NCBI GenBank assembly: GCA_028408365.1
Contig: JAOOLD010000012.1
Location: 1 to 46,729 of the forward strand
DNA from: Bacteroidota bacterium
Lineage (GTDB): Bacteria; Bacteroidota; Bacteroidia; Flavobacteriales; BACL11
Reading direction: 5' to 3'
Length of the DNA: 46,729 nucleotides
Shown: positions 10,701-18,079 of the stretch, piece by piece
Layout of the letters: every line of letters starts with the position of its first letter
Numbering within the stretch: position 1 is the first letter of the stretch
Position numbers and translations under genes: made by a program
The notes under the pieces: generated by a model
What the model was told of the DNA's origin: nothing
The model's database searches: none
The model's input: only the letters and a program-made list of their open reading frames with translations

Positions 10701-13700
10701 TACTAATTGGAATGGTTTTGTCTTCTACACTACTGGTTCACATAGTGTAACACTTACGAACAATGAGGGATGTGATAGCATTGCTTATTTAAACTTAACA
10801 GTTAACAACTCAATAATCACACAAAACAATTATTTTCTGTGTCAAGGAGATACTTTGGAAATCGGTCCTAATAAATACTATCAAGCAGGAACTTATTCCA
10901 ATACATATCAAACAACATATGGATGTGATAGTGTTTCTGTCATAAATATTGTTATTAACCAAATAAGTGTTATGAGCTCAACTAATGATCCAACCAATCA
11001 ATCAAGTTGTGATGGCTCGATACATATTTCTATACAAAGTTTTTTAAACTATACAATAAATTGGGCTTCACTTTATAATAGTTTTTATTCAAGTAGTGAC
11101 AGTATAAATAATTTATGTAATGATGTTTATTTTATAAATATTATCGATTCCATTGGTTGTAGTTATTCAGACACATTTGTTTTGGGTATAATTAGCGGTT
11201 GTACAAATTCATTAGCATTCAATTATAATCCCTTCGCAAATCTTGATGACGGAACGTGCATAGCAAATATATACGGATGCACTGATTCATTAGCAATTAA
11301 TTTTGATTCATTAGCGAATAATGATGATGGTAGTTGTTGTTTCCCATCAGTTCCTTGGGAAAGAGTTGGGAATGAAAATTTTGGTTTTAATAACGATGAC
11401 CAAAAAGGATATTCTATCGAGTCAAATAAATTTGGAGACATTGTTGTAGTTGGTTCTCCATTTACTGATAATAATGGAAATAATTCAGGCTCTGTAAATG
11501 TATATAAATGGGATGGTCAGTTTTGGAATCAACTTGGACAAACAATTAATGGATTAAGTATAAATGATAATTTTGGTATATCAGTAGCTATTAATGATAC
11601 TGGAAATACAATAGTAATTGGAGCTGAGAGAACTGATATTAATGGTAATAACTCTGGCTCAGTTTCAGTTTTTTCTTTGGATACAAATTCACTGTGGATA
11701 CCATTTGGTAATAATATTAATGGTGCTACGAGTGGTGATCAACTAGGTCATGATGTTAGTATTAGTTCCTTTGGTAATATAATTGCAGTAAGCAGTTGGA
11801 AAAATGATAATAATGGTGTTGATGCTGGTTCAGTTAGTGTTTATGAACTTATTGGATCTACATGGAATTCGAAAGGACAAGTTATATATGGAGATAATTC
11901 TAATGACAGAAGTGGTACATCTATTTCGATAAATAGCTCAGGTACTCACATTGCAATTGGTTCAAGTGAGAATGATGATAATGGAATAAACTCTGGACAT
12001 GTAAGAGTTTTTAAGTTCGATGGCTCTAATTGGCAAAAGGTTGGTTTAAACATTGAAGGTTCAAGAAATAATGAGAAAAGTGGTAGTAGTGTTAGCATTA
12101 ACTCAGACGGTAGCATAGTAGCAATAGGTTCCCCATTAAATGATTTAAATGGTCATAGCTCAGGAATGGTTAAAGTAATGTATTGGTACGGAACATCGTG
12201 GGTTCAACTTGGACAAAATTTATATGGGGATAATATAAATGAGTTATTTGGTTATGATTTATCAATAAATGAAAATGGAGATTTTATATCTATAGGTGCA
12301 CCTGGTGATATCTCTAGCAGTGGTTATAGATCTGGTTCTATTTCTCTACTTGAATATAAAAATAATAACTGGCATGAAATCGGTAATAAAATTTATGGAA
12401 ACAACAATGACAGTACAGGATTCAGTGTGTCATCAAATAAGTATGGAAATATAATAGCCTATGGATCTATTAATAGTCAGCATTTAAATCAAAATACTGG
12501 GAGTTTTAGTGTAGTTGAAATAATTAGGTGTTCAGGTTGTACAGATAGTACAGCACTAAATTACGAACCTACAGCATCTTATGATGATGGAAGTTGTATT
12601 CCAATTATATATGGATGTACGGATTCTTTAGCTGTAAATTTTGATATTACTTCTACGGTTGATGATGGAAGTTGTTGTTTCCCTAATGATCCTTGGTTCC
12701 AAAGTGGTCAAGATATCATTGGATATGAGTTAACATCATCTGGATATTCAGTATCATCTAGCTCAGATGGTAACATAATTGCAGTAGGAGCACAAAGTAG
12801 TCAACAAATTACACAAGGATATGTAAAAGTTTACACAAGATCAAATCAATTGTTTACTCAAATGGGACAAGATATTTTAGGTGAGAATTTATTGGACTAT
12901 AGTGGAAGATCAATATCTATCAGCAATAATGGTCAATTACTAGCTATTGGTGCTGCATTTAATGATGATGCTGGTGGTAATGCTGGCCATGTAAGAACAT
13001 ATTCTTGGAATGGAGCAAATTGGGTGCAGACAGGACAAGATATTGATGGTGAGGCTGCAGGAGATCAAAGCGGTTTTAGTGTTTCTTTAAGTGGACAAGG
13101 AAATAGATTAGTAATTGGTGGAACATATAATGATGGAAATGGTCCAAACTCTGGTCATGCAAGAGTATATGAGCTAGTTGGAAATAATTGGGTACAAATC
13201 GGTAATGATATTGAAGGAGAAAATCCTTATGATAGATTTGGATTTTCTACAGCAATAAATGACTATGGTAATATTATCGCAGTTGGTTCAGAAAACAATT
13301 CAGATAACGGTTTTAACTCAGGTCATGTTAGAATATATGAATGGGATGGTATTTCTTGGAACCAGTTAGGTCAAGATATTGACGGAAAAAATCCTGGAGA
13401 TAAATCTGCATCAGCAATTGATTTAAGTTCGTCTGGACATACAATTGTTATAGGATCCCCAAATAATGACGATAATGGTAATAATTCAGGCCATACTAGA
13501 GTATTCAATTGGAATGGCGCAAATTGGGTTCAAATTGGTAATGATATACAAGGAGAAAATATTGGTGACAGAAGTGGAAAATCAGTATCAATAGATGCTA
13601 ATGGTTCAGTTATTTCGATTGGTTCACCCGAAAATAGTGATAATGGTTTGAATTCAGGTCACGCAAGAGTTTTTAGTTTGAATGGAAATAGCTGGAATAA

Positions 13701-15009
13701 ACTTGGTCAATCAATTGTAGGTAACAGCTCGGGAGATAATTCAGGTTTTTCAGTAGCCCTAAACGATTTTGGAACATCATTAACCGTTGGATCTCCTTAC
13801 AGCAATTTTCAATCTTTTCAATCAGGTCATGTAAAATCATATGAGTTATCAATCTGCTTAGCTGGATGTACAGATTCTCTTGCTTGCAACTATGATTCAA
13901 CAGTTAATGTTGATGACGGAACTTGTGATTATTCATGCTATGGTTGTACCGATACTCTTGCTTGTAATTATGATTCTAGTTCTAGCGTTGATGATGGAAG
14001 TTGTATCTACATATATGGCTGTACAGATCCACTTGCTAATAATTACAATGCAAATGCATGTATTGATGATGGAAGCTGTTCCTATACTGTAAGTTGTAGT
14101 TCACCATCAATCACTGGTCTTGGCTTTGCCAACATCTTACATAATAGAGCAACTTTGCTATTCAACAATATGAACACTGCATCATGCAGGGTAGACCAGC
14201 TAAGGATAAAATACAAAGAAGTAGGAACTAATGCTTGGAGTCAGAAGAATATGGGCTCACCAACAGGCTATGACCCAGTCACAGGTATTTGTAATAGCAC
14301 ATTAAGAACAGATAAATTACTACTTGGCTTATCATCCAATACGACTTATGAATGGCAGATGAGAGTATGGTACTGTTCAACAGGTAATACGCCATGGGTG
14401 AATGGACCTAACTTCACAACACTTGACGATTGTCCAAATGTTGGCAACCTATCAGTTACTACACCAACCAGTACTAAAGCAACCTTCACTTGGGATGATA
14501 GTAATGGACCATACAGTTTTGTAAGACTACAAGGTAGAGTAGATACTGTTGGTTCATCATTCTTTAACATTGGTGGAGTAGGAGTAACATATGGTACATT
14601 TACCAAGAACAAGAATGGCTTAGTACCAGGTACATCTTATAGAGCTAAGTCAAGAACATGGTGTGATCCAAATGGAGGAGCATATAAAGCACCATCATGG
14701 ACATCGTTTATATACTTCACTATGCCAGGATTAGTTAGATTAGAACAGAGTACGATAATAAATAATTTAGATATCTATCCTAATCCATCAAGAGACGTGT
14801 TTAATATCAGCTTTAATACAATCAACAAGCAAGATATAACACTTAGAATCAAAAACATTGTAGGAGAGGAGATATATACAGAGGGGCTAAACCAGTTTGA
14901 CGGAACATATACAAAAGCGATTAGCTTAGAGAATTACCCAAAGGCAGTATACTTCTTAGAAATTAATACAACCGAAGGAACAATCAATAAAAAGTTGGTA
15001 CTACAGTAG
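7768..15009 (+). CDS. Giant T9SS surface protein with three seven-bladed propellers
   Basis: 2,413 aa. Order: signal peptide (1-19, ending TNAQ); IYGDDP module (about 20-145); one Ig-like domain with GGVYSGNG; nine C-D-S/W-N-G...GCDS repeats (from residue 229 to about 1065), the third interrupted by propeller 1 (354-745); a SprB-like domain (about 1070-1140); GCTD repeats x2; propeller 2 (about 1196-1587); GCTD x2; propeller 3 (about 1642-2030); GCTD x3; two FN3-like domains; and a T9SS type A tail (from LDIYPNPSRD). Each propeller has seven FG-GAP-like blades with NSG(H/Q)V(R/K)V(F/Y), W-x-Q-x-G and DRSG-type turns. Its start overlaps the upstream stop (ATGA). No enzyme motif is visible; an adhesin or extracellular scaffold is the best guess. 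Confidence 0.9.
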   Translation: MRLLTTLAFLFFSVLTNAQNNPFSFIPTNLSATLYGQAQINGVEADSNDWIAAFDSSGNCAGASQIINFNSLGYINLVIYGDDPVTPNIDEGITGNEDFFIKIYDASENLYLDFPTYDSIISFTGWSNTNGAPLSLYNNPNTIYNFTYTPVYLNFSDSIICTTDDSIVLSSGFPSGGVYSGNGIINNVLFPNLLNVGNNMITYTLSGISESAVLVGYNPLATVFDVSSCSDYNWNGVTYSLTGTYYDTLSSSISGCDSIITLNLTINSPTVSTSYIKACDSYSWNGNNYSLSGVYQWNGTNYLGCDSTAILNLNLGYTDSTFQLLVSCDSIFWNGYYLDSSGIYSYPSDFSSTIKEIGNVYGSANNDNSGKTVKISRNGNILAISSPYNDNNYNNSGQVNVYEYVNQNWIQRGGPINGNSLDEEFGSSLALSHNGNILAIGTMNNDDNGVNSGQVKVFKWNGSQYMPMGNMINGDQSNDKMGSSVSLNDNGTRLCVGAKNNDGNGNNSGQIKIFEWDGSSWIQLGSDIFGVNNTDRFGFSTSLSSDGNIVAAGAIYNDGGGANSGHVRLFEWDGLNWNQLGNDINGESADDRSGYSISLSGNGFRIAIGAPYNESNDTVSTNYYGHTRVYDFNGINWSQVGNDIDGTGINEKSGSSVDISLDGNLIAVSSPFGSINGNSSGHTVFYNFENNNWTQFLSKVIGESNNDQSGSSVSINKDGSRIAIGSPLNDNFLPNSGNVKVVGLPILTNNSGCDSTITLDLTINSASTSQLYLNDCDSIVYNGNLYTQSITFNDTITNLNGCDSIIEVNITIFGITSSTTNVTSCNNYLWNGIQFSSSGNYQWQSINHLGCDSIAYLNLVIVESDTSVTNVQSCDSYVWNGTTYTSTGSYIHNPSITLTGSNGCDSIAILQLTIYESTHDTINLTECDSFSYNGVNYYSSSHINDTLTNSNGCDSVIVIDLTINNSSQSNTSLTVCDSTNWNGFVFYTTGSHSVTLTNNEGCDSIAYLNLTVNNSIITQNNYFLCQGDTLEIGPNKYYQAGTYSNTYQTTYGCDSVSVINIVINQISVMSSTNDPTNQSSCDGSIHISIQSFLNYTINWASLYNSFYSSSDSINNLCNDVYFINIIDSIGCSYSDTFVLGIISGCTNSLAFNYNPFANLDDGTCIANIYGCTDSLAINFDSLANNDDGSCCFPSVPWERVGNENFGFNNDDQKGYSIESNKFGDIVVVGSPFTDNNGNNSGSVNVYKWDGQFWNQLGQTINGLSINDNFGISVAINDTGNTIVIGAERTDINGNNSGSVSVFSLDTNSLWIPFGNNINGATSGDQLGHDVSISSFGNIIAVSSWKNDNNGVDAGSVSVYELIGSTWNSKGQVIYGDNSNDRSGTSISINSSGTHIAIGSSENDDNGINSGHVRVFKFDGSNWQKVGLNIEGSRNNEKSGSSVSINSDGSIVAIGSPLNDLNGHSSGMVKVMYWYGTSWVQLGQNLYGDNINELFGYDLSINENGDFISIGAPGDISSSGYRSGSISLLEYKNNNWHEIGNKIYGNNNDSTGFSVSSNKYGNIIAYGSINSQHLNQNTGSFSVVEIIRCSGCTDSTALNYEPTASYDDGSCIPIIYGCTDSLAVNFDITSTVDDGSCCFPNDPWFQSGQDIIGYELTSSGYSVSSSSDGNIIAVGAQSSQQITQGYVKVYTRSNQLFTQMGQDILGENLLDYSGRSISISNNGQLLAIGAAFNDDAGGNAGHVRTYSWNGANWVQTGQDIDGEAAGDQSGFSVSLSGQGNRLVIGGTYNDGNGPNSGHARVYELVGNNWVQIGNDIEGENPYDRFGFSTAINDYGNIIAVGSENNSDNGFNSGHVRIYEWDGISWNQLGQDIDGKNPGDKSASAIDLSSSGHTIVIGSPNNDDNGNNSGHTRVFNWNGANWVQIGNDIQGENIGDRSGKSVSIDANGSVISIGSPENSDNGLNSGHARVFSLNGNSWNKLGQSIVGNSSGDNSGFSVALNDFGTSLTVGSPYSNFQSFQSGHVKSYELSICLAGCTDSLACNYDSTVNVDDGTCDYSCYGCTDTLACNYDSSSSVDDGSCIYIYGCTDPLANNYNANACIDDGSCSYTVSCSSPSITGLGFANILHNRATLLFNNMNTASCRVDQLRIKYKEVGTNAWSQKNMGSPTGYDPVTGICNSTLRTDKLLLGLSSNTTYEWQMRVWYCSTGNTPWVNGPNFTTLDDCPNVGNLSVTTPTSTKATFTWDDSNGPYSFVRLQGRVDTVGSSFFNIGGVGVTYGTFTKNKNGLVPGTSYRAKSRTWCDPNGGAYKAPSWTSFIYFTMPGLVRLEQSTIINNLDIYPNPSRDVFNISFNTINKQDITLRIKNIVGEEIYTEGLNQFDGTYTKAISLENYPKAVYFLEINTTEGTINKKLVLQ
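8449..10966 (+). repeat. Nine CDS-WNG...GCDS Ig-like repeats
   Basis: Each ~38-45-residue unit starts with a Cys-Asp/Ser-rich turn followed by W-N-G (or Y-N-G), passes through a short S-G-x-Y strand, and ends with GCDS plus a strand of the L-x-L-x-I type. Two cysteines per unit suggest one disulfide each after export. Units 1, 2 and 4-9 are contiguous in form; unit 3 is split by propeller 1 (8827-10000). One further copy lies in the downstream gene at about 16141-16260. The DNA copies are well diverged. Confidence 0.85.
8827..10003 (+). repeat. Propeller 1: seven FG-GAP-like blades nested in a WNG repeat
   Basis: Seven blades of about 55-60 residues can be counted by their recurring NSGQVKVF-like strand and GNDIxG-like end. 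The last blade (ending NVKVVGLPI) lacks its outer strand, while an orphan outer strand (IKEIGNVYG) precedes blade 1: the classic closure of a propeller by its own ends. The sequence before (CDSIFWNG...SSGIYSYPSD) and after (SGCDSTITLDLTI) are the two halves of one WNG repeat. Confidence 0.82.
11197..13863 (+). repeat. Tandem 1.33-kb module: two GCTD repeats plus a seven-bladed propeller, two copies
   Basis: Copy A runs 11197-12534 (446 codons) and copy B 12535-13863 (443 codons). Both begin with two GCTDS-type Cys repeats and join to the propeller through DDGSCCFP(S/N)xPW. Each contains seven blades with an N-terminal closing strand (PWERVGNENFG or PWFQSGQDIIG) and a last blade that ends after the VV/SY strand. 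A third, partial copy (three GCTD repeats, no propeller) follows at 13864. The order of elements and near-equal length point to in-frame segmental duplication. Confidence 0.85.
13864..14091 (+). repeat. Three GCTD...DDGSC cysteine repeats
   Basis: Three consecutive units of the form GCTDxLAxNYxxxxxxDDG(S/T)C. Four more units sit at 11197-11340 and 12535-12680, and three in the next gene at about 15670-15890. The acidic DDG turn between two cysteines resembles short Ca-binding, disulfide-held linkers common in Bacteroidota surface proteins; metal binding is inferred only. Confidence 0.8.
14092..15009 (+). other. C-terminal cassette: two FN3-like domains plus T9SS sorting domain
   Basis: This encodes the last ~305 residues of the giant protein. 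The FN3-like strands include LRIKYKEVG, TYEWQMRVWYC and FTTLDDCPN; the sorting domain runs from LDIYPNPSRD through YPKAVYFLEI to TTEGTINKKLVLQ. By hand count, 14221-14700 is about 40% G+C, while single lines counted in the preceding propeller are 33-37%. I recall near-identical cassettes ending unrelated proteins in uncultured marine Flavobacteriales, but could not search for them here. Confidence 0.7.
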
Positions 15010-15013
15010 AATA

Positions 15014-16669
15014 ATGAAATTAAACATAACATTACTTTTCATATTAATTTTAAAATTTTCGAATGCACAAGACTGTTCTGATTTATTCATTTCAGAATAT
15101 ATTGAAGGTCCTGGAAATAACAACGCAATTGAAATTTATAATCCAACATTATCGACAATTGACTTGTCGTTTTATTCAGTCAATAGATATGGAAATGGAT
15201 CCTCTACCTCACCAGAAACATTACAACTTAGTGGGTTAATTCATCCCGGTGAGGCAATTGTAATCGGTAATGGTCAGATTGATTCAGTTTGGGTTAGTAC
15301 ATACTGGTCGCTTCCTGTTGATCCAATATTTTTAGCTGCATGCGACTATACATGTAATGGTATTTTTCCAACTCCATTTTACTTTAATGGTGATGATGCA
15401 ATAACCATAGAAAAAAATGGAAATTTTATTGATATTTTTGGAAAAGTAGGAGAAGACCCAGGAAATGCGTGGACTGATGACGTTACTGCTGGATTTACTG
15501 ATGCTAACGGTGGAACATGGTGGACAAAGAGACAGACTTTAGTCAGAAAGTCAAGTGTTAAAAAGGGAATCACTCAAAATCCAATTTTATTTAACCCCAC
15601 CGCTGAATATGATTCACTTCCAGATGCAACATATTCTGGTATGGGGTCTCATTCATGTGATTGTATAATTTATGGTTGCATTGATTCTAATGCAGTTAAT
15701 TATAATTTTCAAGCAACGGTTTCTGATAGTTCCTGTATTTATGCTGGTTGCATGGATTCCACTGCAATGAATTTTAATCCAATGGCGAGTATTGATGATG
15801 GTTCATGTCTTTTCTTAGGATGTATAGATTCGTTAGCATGTAATTATGATACAAATGCTAATGTTAATGATTCCTCTTGTAATTACTTAAACACATCAAT
15901 CAATGCTATTAATATTTCATGCTTCGGTGGTTCTAACGGAAGTATATTAGCGTCTACAAGCGGTGGGTCTCAAAATTTTCAATATTCCATCAACGGAAAT
16001 CTTCAGCAGTCAAATGGAAGCTACAATAACTTAAATGCTGCAACATATCATATCAATGTTTTAGATTTAACTATGGGATGCTCGAACAATATAATGGTTA
16101 CGCTAACTGAGCCACTACAGGTTATAACGAATAGTATTGATACCGTATGTAATTTTTATATTTGGGACGGAGATACTCTTAATATTTCAGGAGATTATAA
16201 CAAAACATACACAGATTTAAATGGTTGTGATAGTATACACAACAAAAACTTAGTTATCAATAACTCACCAAATACTACCAATATTTTAGGAGTAGTTAAC
16301 GTAAATCCTTTGCAAATTGAAAATTATTCAGTTGGACAAAATTTGAATTCAATTTATTCATGGGAATTAGATAGTGGCGGAATAATTATAAACGGAATTA
16401 ATTCAAATATTGTTGAAATTCAGTGGGGAACAATCTACGGAACTTTCAAACTTTTTGTCATTGAAACTAATATTTTCACTAATTGTACAGATACTACATC
16501 TTTAGTTATAAATGTTAATGCTAACAGTAGTACATTAAATCATAACTTCAACAAAAAACTGATTAAAGTCACAAATATTCTTGGTGCAAAATCAAAGAAA
16601 AATAGTCATATTAGGTTTTATTTGTACAATGATGGTACTGTTGAGAAAAAATTAATATTAAAAAACTAA
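15014..16669 (+). CDS. Exported lamin-tail-domain protein with GCTD and SprB repeats
   Basis: 551 aa, starting 4 bp after the upstream stop. Signal peptide MKLNITLLF...FSNAQ. A lamin-tail (LTD) domain follows (about 20-215; DLFISEYIEGPGNNNAIEIYNP is the family's usual opening, and NGDDAITIEKNG lies inside it). Three GCxDS...DxSC repeats come next (about 219-290), then a SprB-like repeat (FGGSNGSI...YSINGN), one WNG/GCDS repeat and a PKD-like domain (about 415-500). The protein ends with LIKVTNILGAKSKKNSH and YLYNDGTVEKKLILKN instead of the classical YPNP-type tail. Related LGRE...YDDGTVEKK tails occur on exported Bacteroidota proteins (from memory), so I read it as an alternative sorting or anchoring tail. 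Likely surface or secreted; last gene of the run. Confidence 0.85.
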   Translation: MKLNITLLFILILKFSNAQDCSDLFISEYIEGPGNNNAIEIYNPTLSTIDLSFYSVNRYGNGSSTSPETLQLSGLIHPGEAIVIGNGQIDSVWVSTYWSLPVDPIFLAACDYTCNGIFPTPFYFNGDDAITIEKNGNFIDIFGKVGEDPGNAWTDDVTAGFTDANGGTWWTKRQTLVRKSSVKKGITQNPILFNPTAEYDSLPDATYSGMGSHSCDCIIYGCIDSNAVNYNFQATVSDSSCIYAGCMDSTAMNFNPMASIDDGSCLFLGCIDSLACNYDTNANVNDSSCNYLNTSINAINISCFGGSNGSILASTSGGSQNFQYSINGNLQQSNGSYNNLNAATYHINVLDLTMGCSNNIMVTLTEPLQVITNSIDTVCNFYIWDGDTLNISGDYNKTYTDLNGCDSIHNKNLVINNSPNTTNILGVVNVNPLQIENYSVGQNLNSIYSWELDSGGIIINGINSNIVEIQWGTIYGTFKLFVIETNIFTNCTDTTSLVINVNANSSTLNHNFNKKLIKVTNILGAKSKKNSHIRFYLYNDGTVEKKLILKN

Positions 16670-16690
16670 TTTCCCATAAATATATTATAA

Positions 16691-16720
16691 AAAAAAGCCT
16701 AGAAATATCTAAGCTTTTTT
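16691..16720. terminator. Bidirectional intrinsic terminator between surface operon and tRNA-Arg
   Basis: A 13-bp stem (16691-16703 with 16708-16720, one mismatch) around a 4-nt AATA loop. The outer stem is a run of A on the left and T on the right, so it can end the + strand operon and the - strand tRNA transcript. Confidence 0.75.
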
Positions 16721-16722
16721 TG

Positions 16723-16796
16723 TGATCGCGACAGGATTCGAACCTGTGACCGTCTGCTTAGAAGGCAGATGCTCTATCCAGCTGAGCTACGCGACC
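16723..16796 (-). tRNA. tRNA-Arg (anticodon UCU)
   Basis: On the minus strand, a 74-nt cloverleaf: acceptor GGTCGCG pairs with CGCGATC (one G-T), the D arm is GCTC...GAGC, the anticodon stem TCTGC/GCAGA holds the loop CTTCTAA (anticodon TCT), and the T arm ACAGG-TTCGAAT-CCTGT is canonical. Discriminator A; CCA is not encoded. It decodes AGA/AGG, the favoured Arg codons in such AT-rich genomes. Confidence 0.97.
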
Positions 16797-16807
16797 ATAA
16801 CAGCTTG

Positions 16808-16815
16808 CAAATTTA
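16808..16815 (-). promoter_or_regulatory. Predicted -7 element (TAAATTTG) for tRNA-Arg
   Basis: The minus strand reads TAAATTTG, a perfect match to the Bacteroidota TAnnTTTG element, ending 11 nt before the tRNA 5' end. A TTG lies 14 nt upstream, shorter than the usual -33 spacing. Confidence 0.55.
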
Positions 16816-16848
16816 ATTTTTTTCTATATCAAAAAAAGGTTTTTAAAA

Positions 16849-17319
16849 TTATTTTAAAAGAGCCATTTGCACAGCAGTAACAGCTGCTTCTATTCCTTTA
16901 TTACCCAATTTACCACCAGACCTATCTAACGATTGTTGTTTGGTGTTATCAGTAAGTACTCCAAAAATTACTGGGATATCAAGTTCAATGTTTAAGTTCA
17001 TTATTCCATTTGAAACAGAATTACATATATAATCGAAATGACTAGTTTCACCTCTTATAACACATCCTAAGCAAATTATTGCATCAACATTCTTATTAGA
17101 CATCTTATTAGCTCCATAAACAAGTTCGAAGCTACCCGGAACTTTAAAAGAAGTAATATTTTCTTTATTTATACCTAATTCGATTAGTGTTGTAAAAGCT
17201 CCATCATATAAATTATCAGTGATGTCACTGTTCCAGCTAGAATATACAATCCCAATTTTGAGGTGACTACAATCACCAATATCACTTTTATTGAAGTTAG
17301 ACAAATTTTGAGAAGACAT
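16849..17319 (-). CDS. ribH: 6,7-dimethyl-8-ribityllumazine synthase
   Basis: 156 aa. Catalyses the penultimate step of riboflavin synthesis, joining ribitylaminouracil to dihydroxybutanone phosphate. Family landmarks seen: VYSSWNSDIT near the N-terminus, VPGSFELVYGA (residues 60-70), CLGCVIRGETSHFDYI with His94 as the general acid/base, and PVIFGVLTDN...RSGGKLGNKG near the end. Normal length; cytoplasmic, usually an icosahedral or pentameric assembly. The start ATG shares one base with the stop of the upstream TPR gene (TAATG), so the pair is translationally coupled. Confidence 0.96.
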   Translation of the reverse strand: MSSQNLSNFNKSDIGDCSHLKIGIVYSSWNSDITDNLYDGAFTTLIELGINKENITSFKVPGSFELVYGANKMSNKNVDAIICLGCVIRGETSHFDYICNSVSNGIMNLNIELDIPVIFGVLTDNTKQQSLDRSGGKLGNKGIEAAVTAVQMALLK

Positions 17320-17996
17320 TATCTGCTTGATCTAGAAATATACTTTTCTATGTTCTGTGCTTCTATTGATTCTGTATAATTTTCTTTGATTCTAACGTAA
17401 AGTTCGTTAGCAGTATCAAAATCTTCTTGAGACTCAAGTATTCTTGCTTGCTTCATTAAATATCTGGGAGTAGTGAAGCCATTGTCACTATTTTTTGATG
17501 CTTTTTTATAAAAATCAAGTGCAGTATCAACATCATCTAGTTCGGCGTAGCAATCTCCAATGCAACCTAAAGCCAGAGATGATAAAATAATATCGTCAGA
17601 TGAAAAATCTGAAAAGTAATCAATAGCATTTTCATACTCACCTAAATTCAAATAGCAAAGACCTGCATAATAATTAGCTAAATTACCAGCCTTAGTTAAT
17701 CCATAATCATCAGCGATAGAAAGAAACCCTTCATATTGCTCGTCTCCATTTAGAGCTAGTGCAAAAGAATCTTTTTGAAAATATAATTCAGCCATAAACA
17801 TTTCTGTTTGGGCATCTTCCTCTAGCGGTGCAAGGTACATATTTTGATATCCAAAATAAAGAGCGATTATAGCAACAACTGCACCAACAACGTATGTGAT
17901 TTTCTTTTGATTGGTTTCAATAAACTGTTCAGTCTTTGATAAAGCTTGTTCTACATTCGCTAATTGCTGATCTGTTTTATTTACTTTTTTAGCCAT
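17319..17996 (-). CDS. TPR membrane protein, YfgM-like
   Basis: 225 aa. A charged cytoplasmic N-terminus (about 1-30) is followed by one transmembrane helix (ITYVVGAVVAIIALYFGY, about 33-50) and a periplasm-facing region of tetratricopeptide-type helical hairpins (LANYYAGLCYLNLGEYENAID, ALGCIGDCYAELDDVDTALDFY). The architecture matches YfgM-like proteins, which in other bacteria assist Sec-exported proteins; that role here is inferred from the layout only. It lies upstream of ribH (1-bp overlap) and divergent from recF, an arrangement I recall as common in Flavobacteriia. Confidence 0.8.
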   Translation of the reverse strand: MAKKVNKTDQQLANVEQALSKTEQFIETNQKKITYVVGAVVAIIALYFGYQNMYLAPLEEDAQTEMFMAELYFQKDSFALALNGDEQYEGFLSIADDYGLTKAGNLANYYAGLCYLNLGEYENAIDYFSDFSSDDIILSSLALGCIGDCYAELDDVDTALDFYKKASKNSDNGFTTPRYLMKQARILESQEDFDTANELYVRIKENYTESIEAQNIEKYISRSSR

Positions 17997-18018
17997 TAAA
18001 AATTGTTTTTTAGAGGTG

Positions 18019-18026
18019 CAAATATA
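18019..18026 (-). promoter_or_regulatory. Predicted -7 element (TATATTTG) for TPR-ribH
   Basis: A perfect TAnnTTTG match on the minus strand, 22 nt before the TPR gene's ATG (17996). No TTG is visible at the usual -33 distance. Confidence 0.5.
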
Positions 18027-18079
18027 AGTTTTTTAGATTGTATATTTACTTTTTAAAAAAACATCGAATCAAAGTTCAG

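Noticed and set aside
11341-13860. Propeller repeats considered as WD40 or Kelch
   Set aside because: No GH...WD pairs or GG...W Kelch spacing; NSGHVRVF-type blades fit FG-GAP-like propellers better.
8449-13863. Repeats considered as a CRISPR array or satellite DNA
   Set aside because: Units are in frame, protein-coding and diverged in DNA, with no equal-length spacers.
13880-14092. 70-codon + strand frame rich in Met/Leu/Val
   Set aside because: Out-of-frame reading of the GCTD repeats; the repetitive composition explains it.
18038-18079. TTG-initiated extension of RecF
   Set aside because: RecF proteins begin at the MxLxxLxLxNF motif, which is at 18080.
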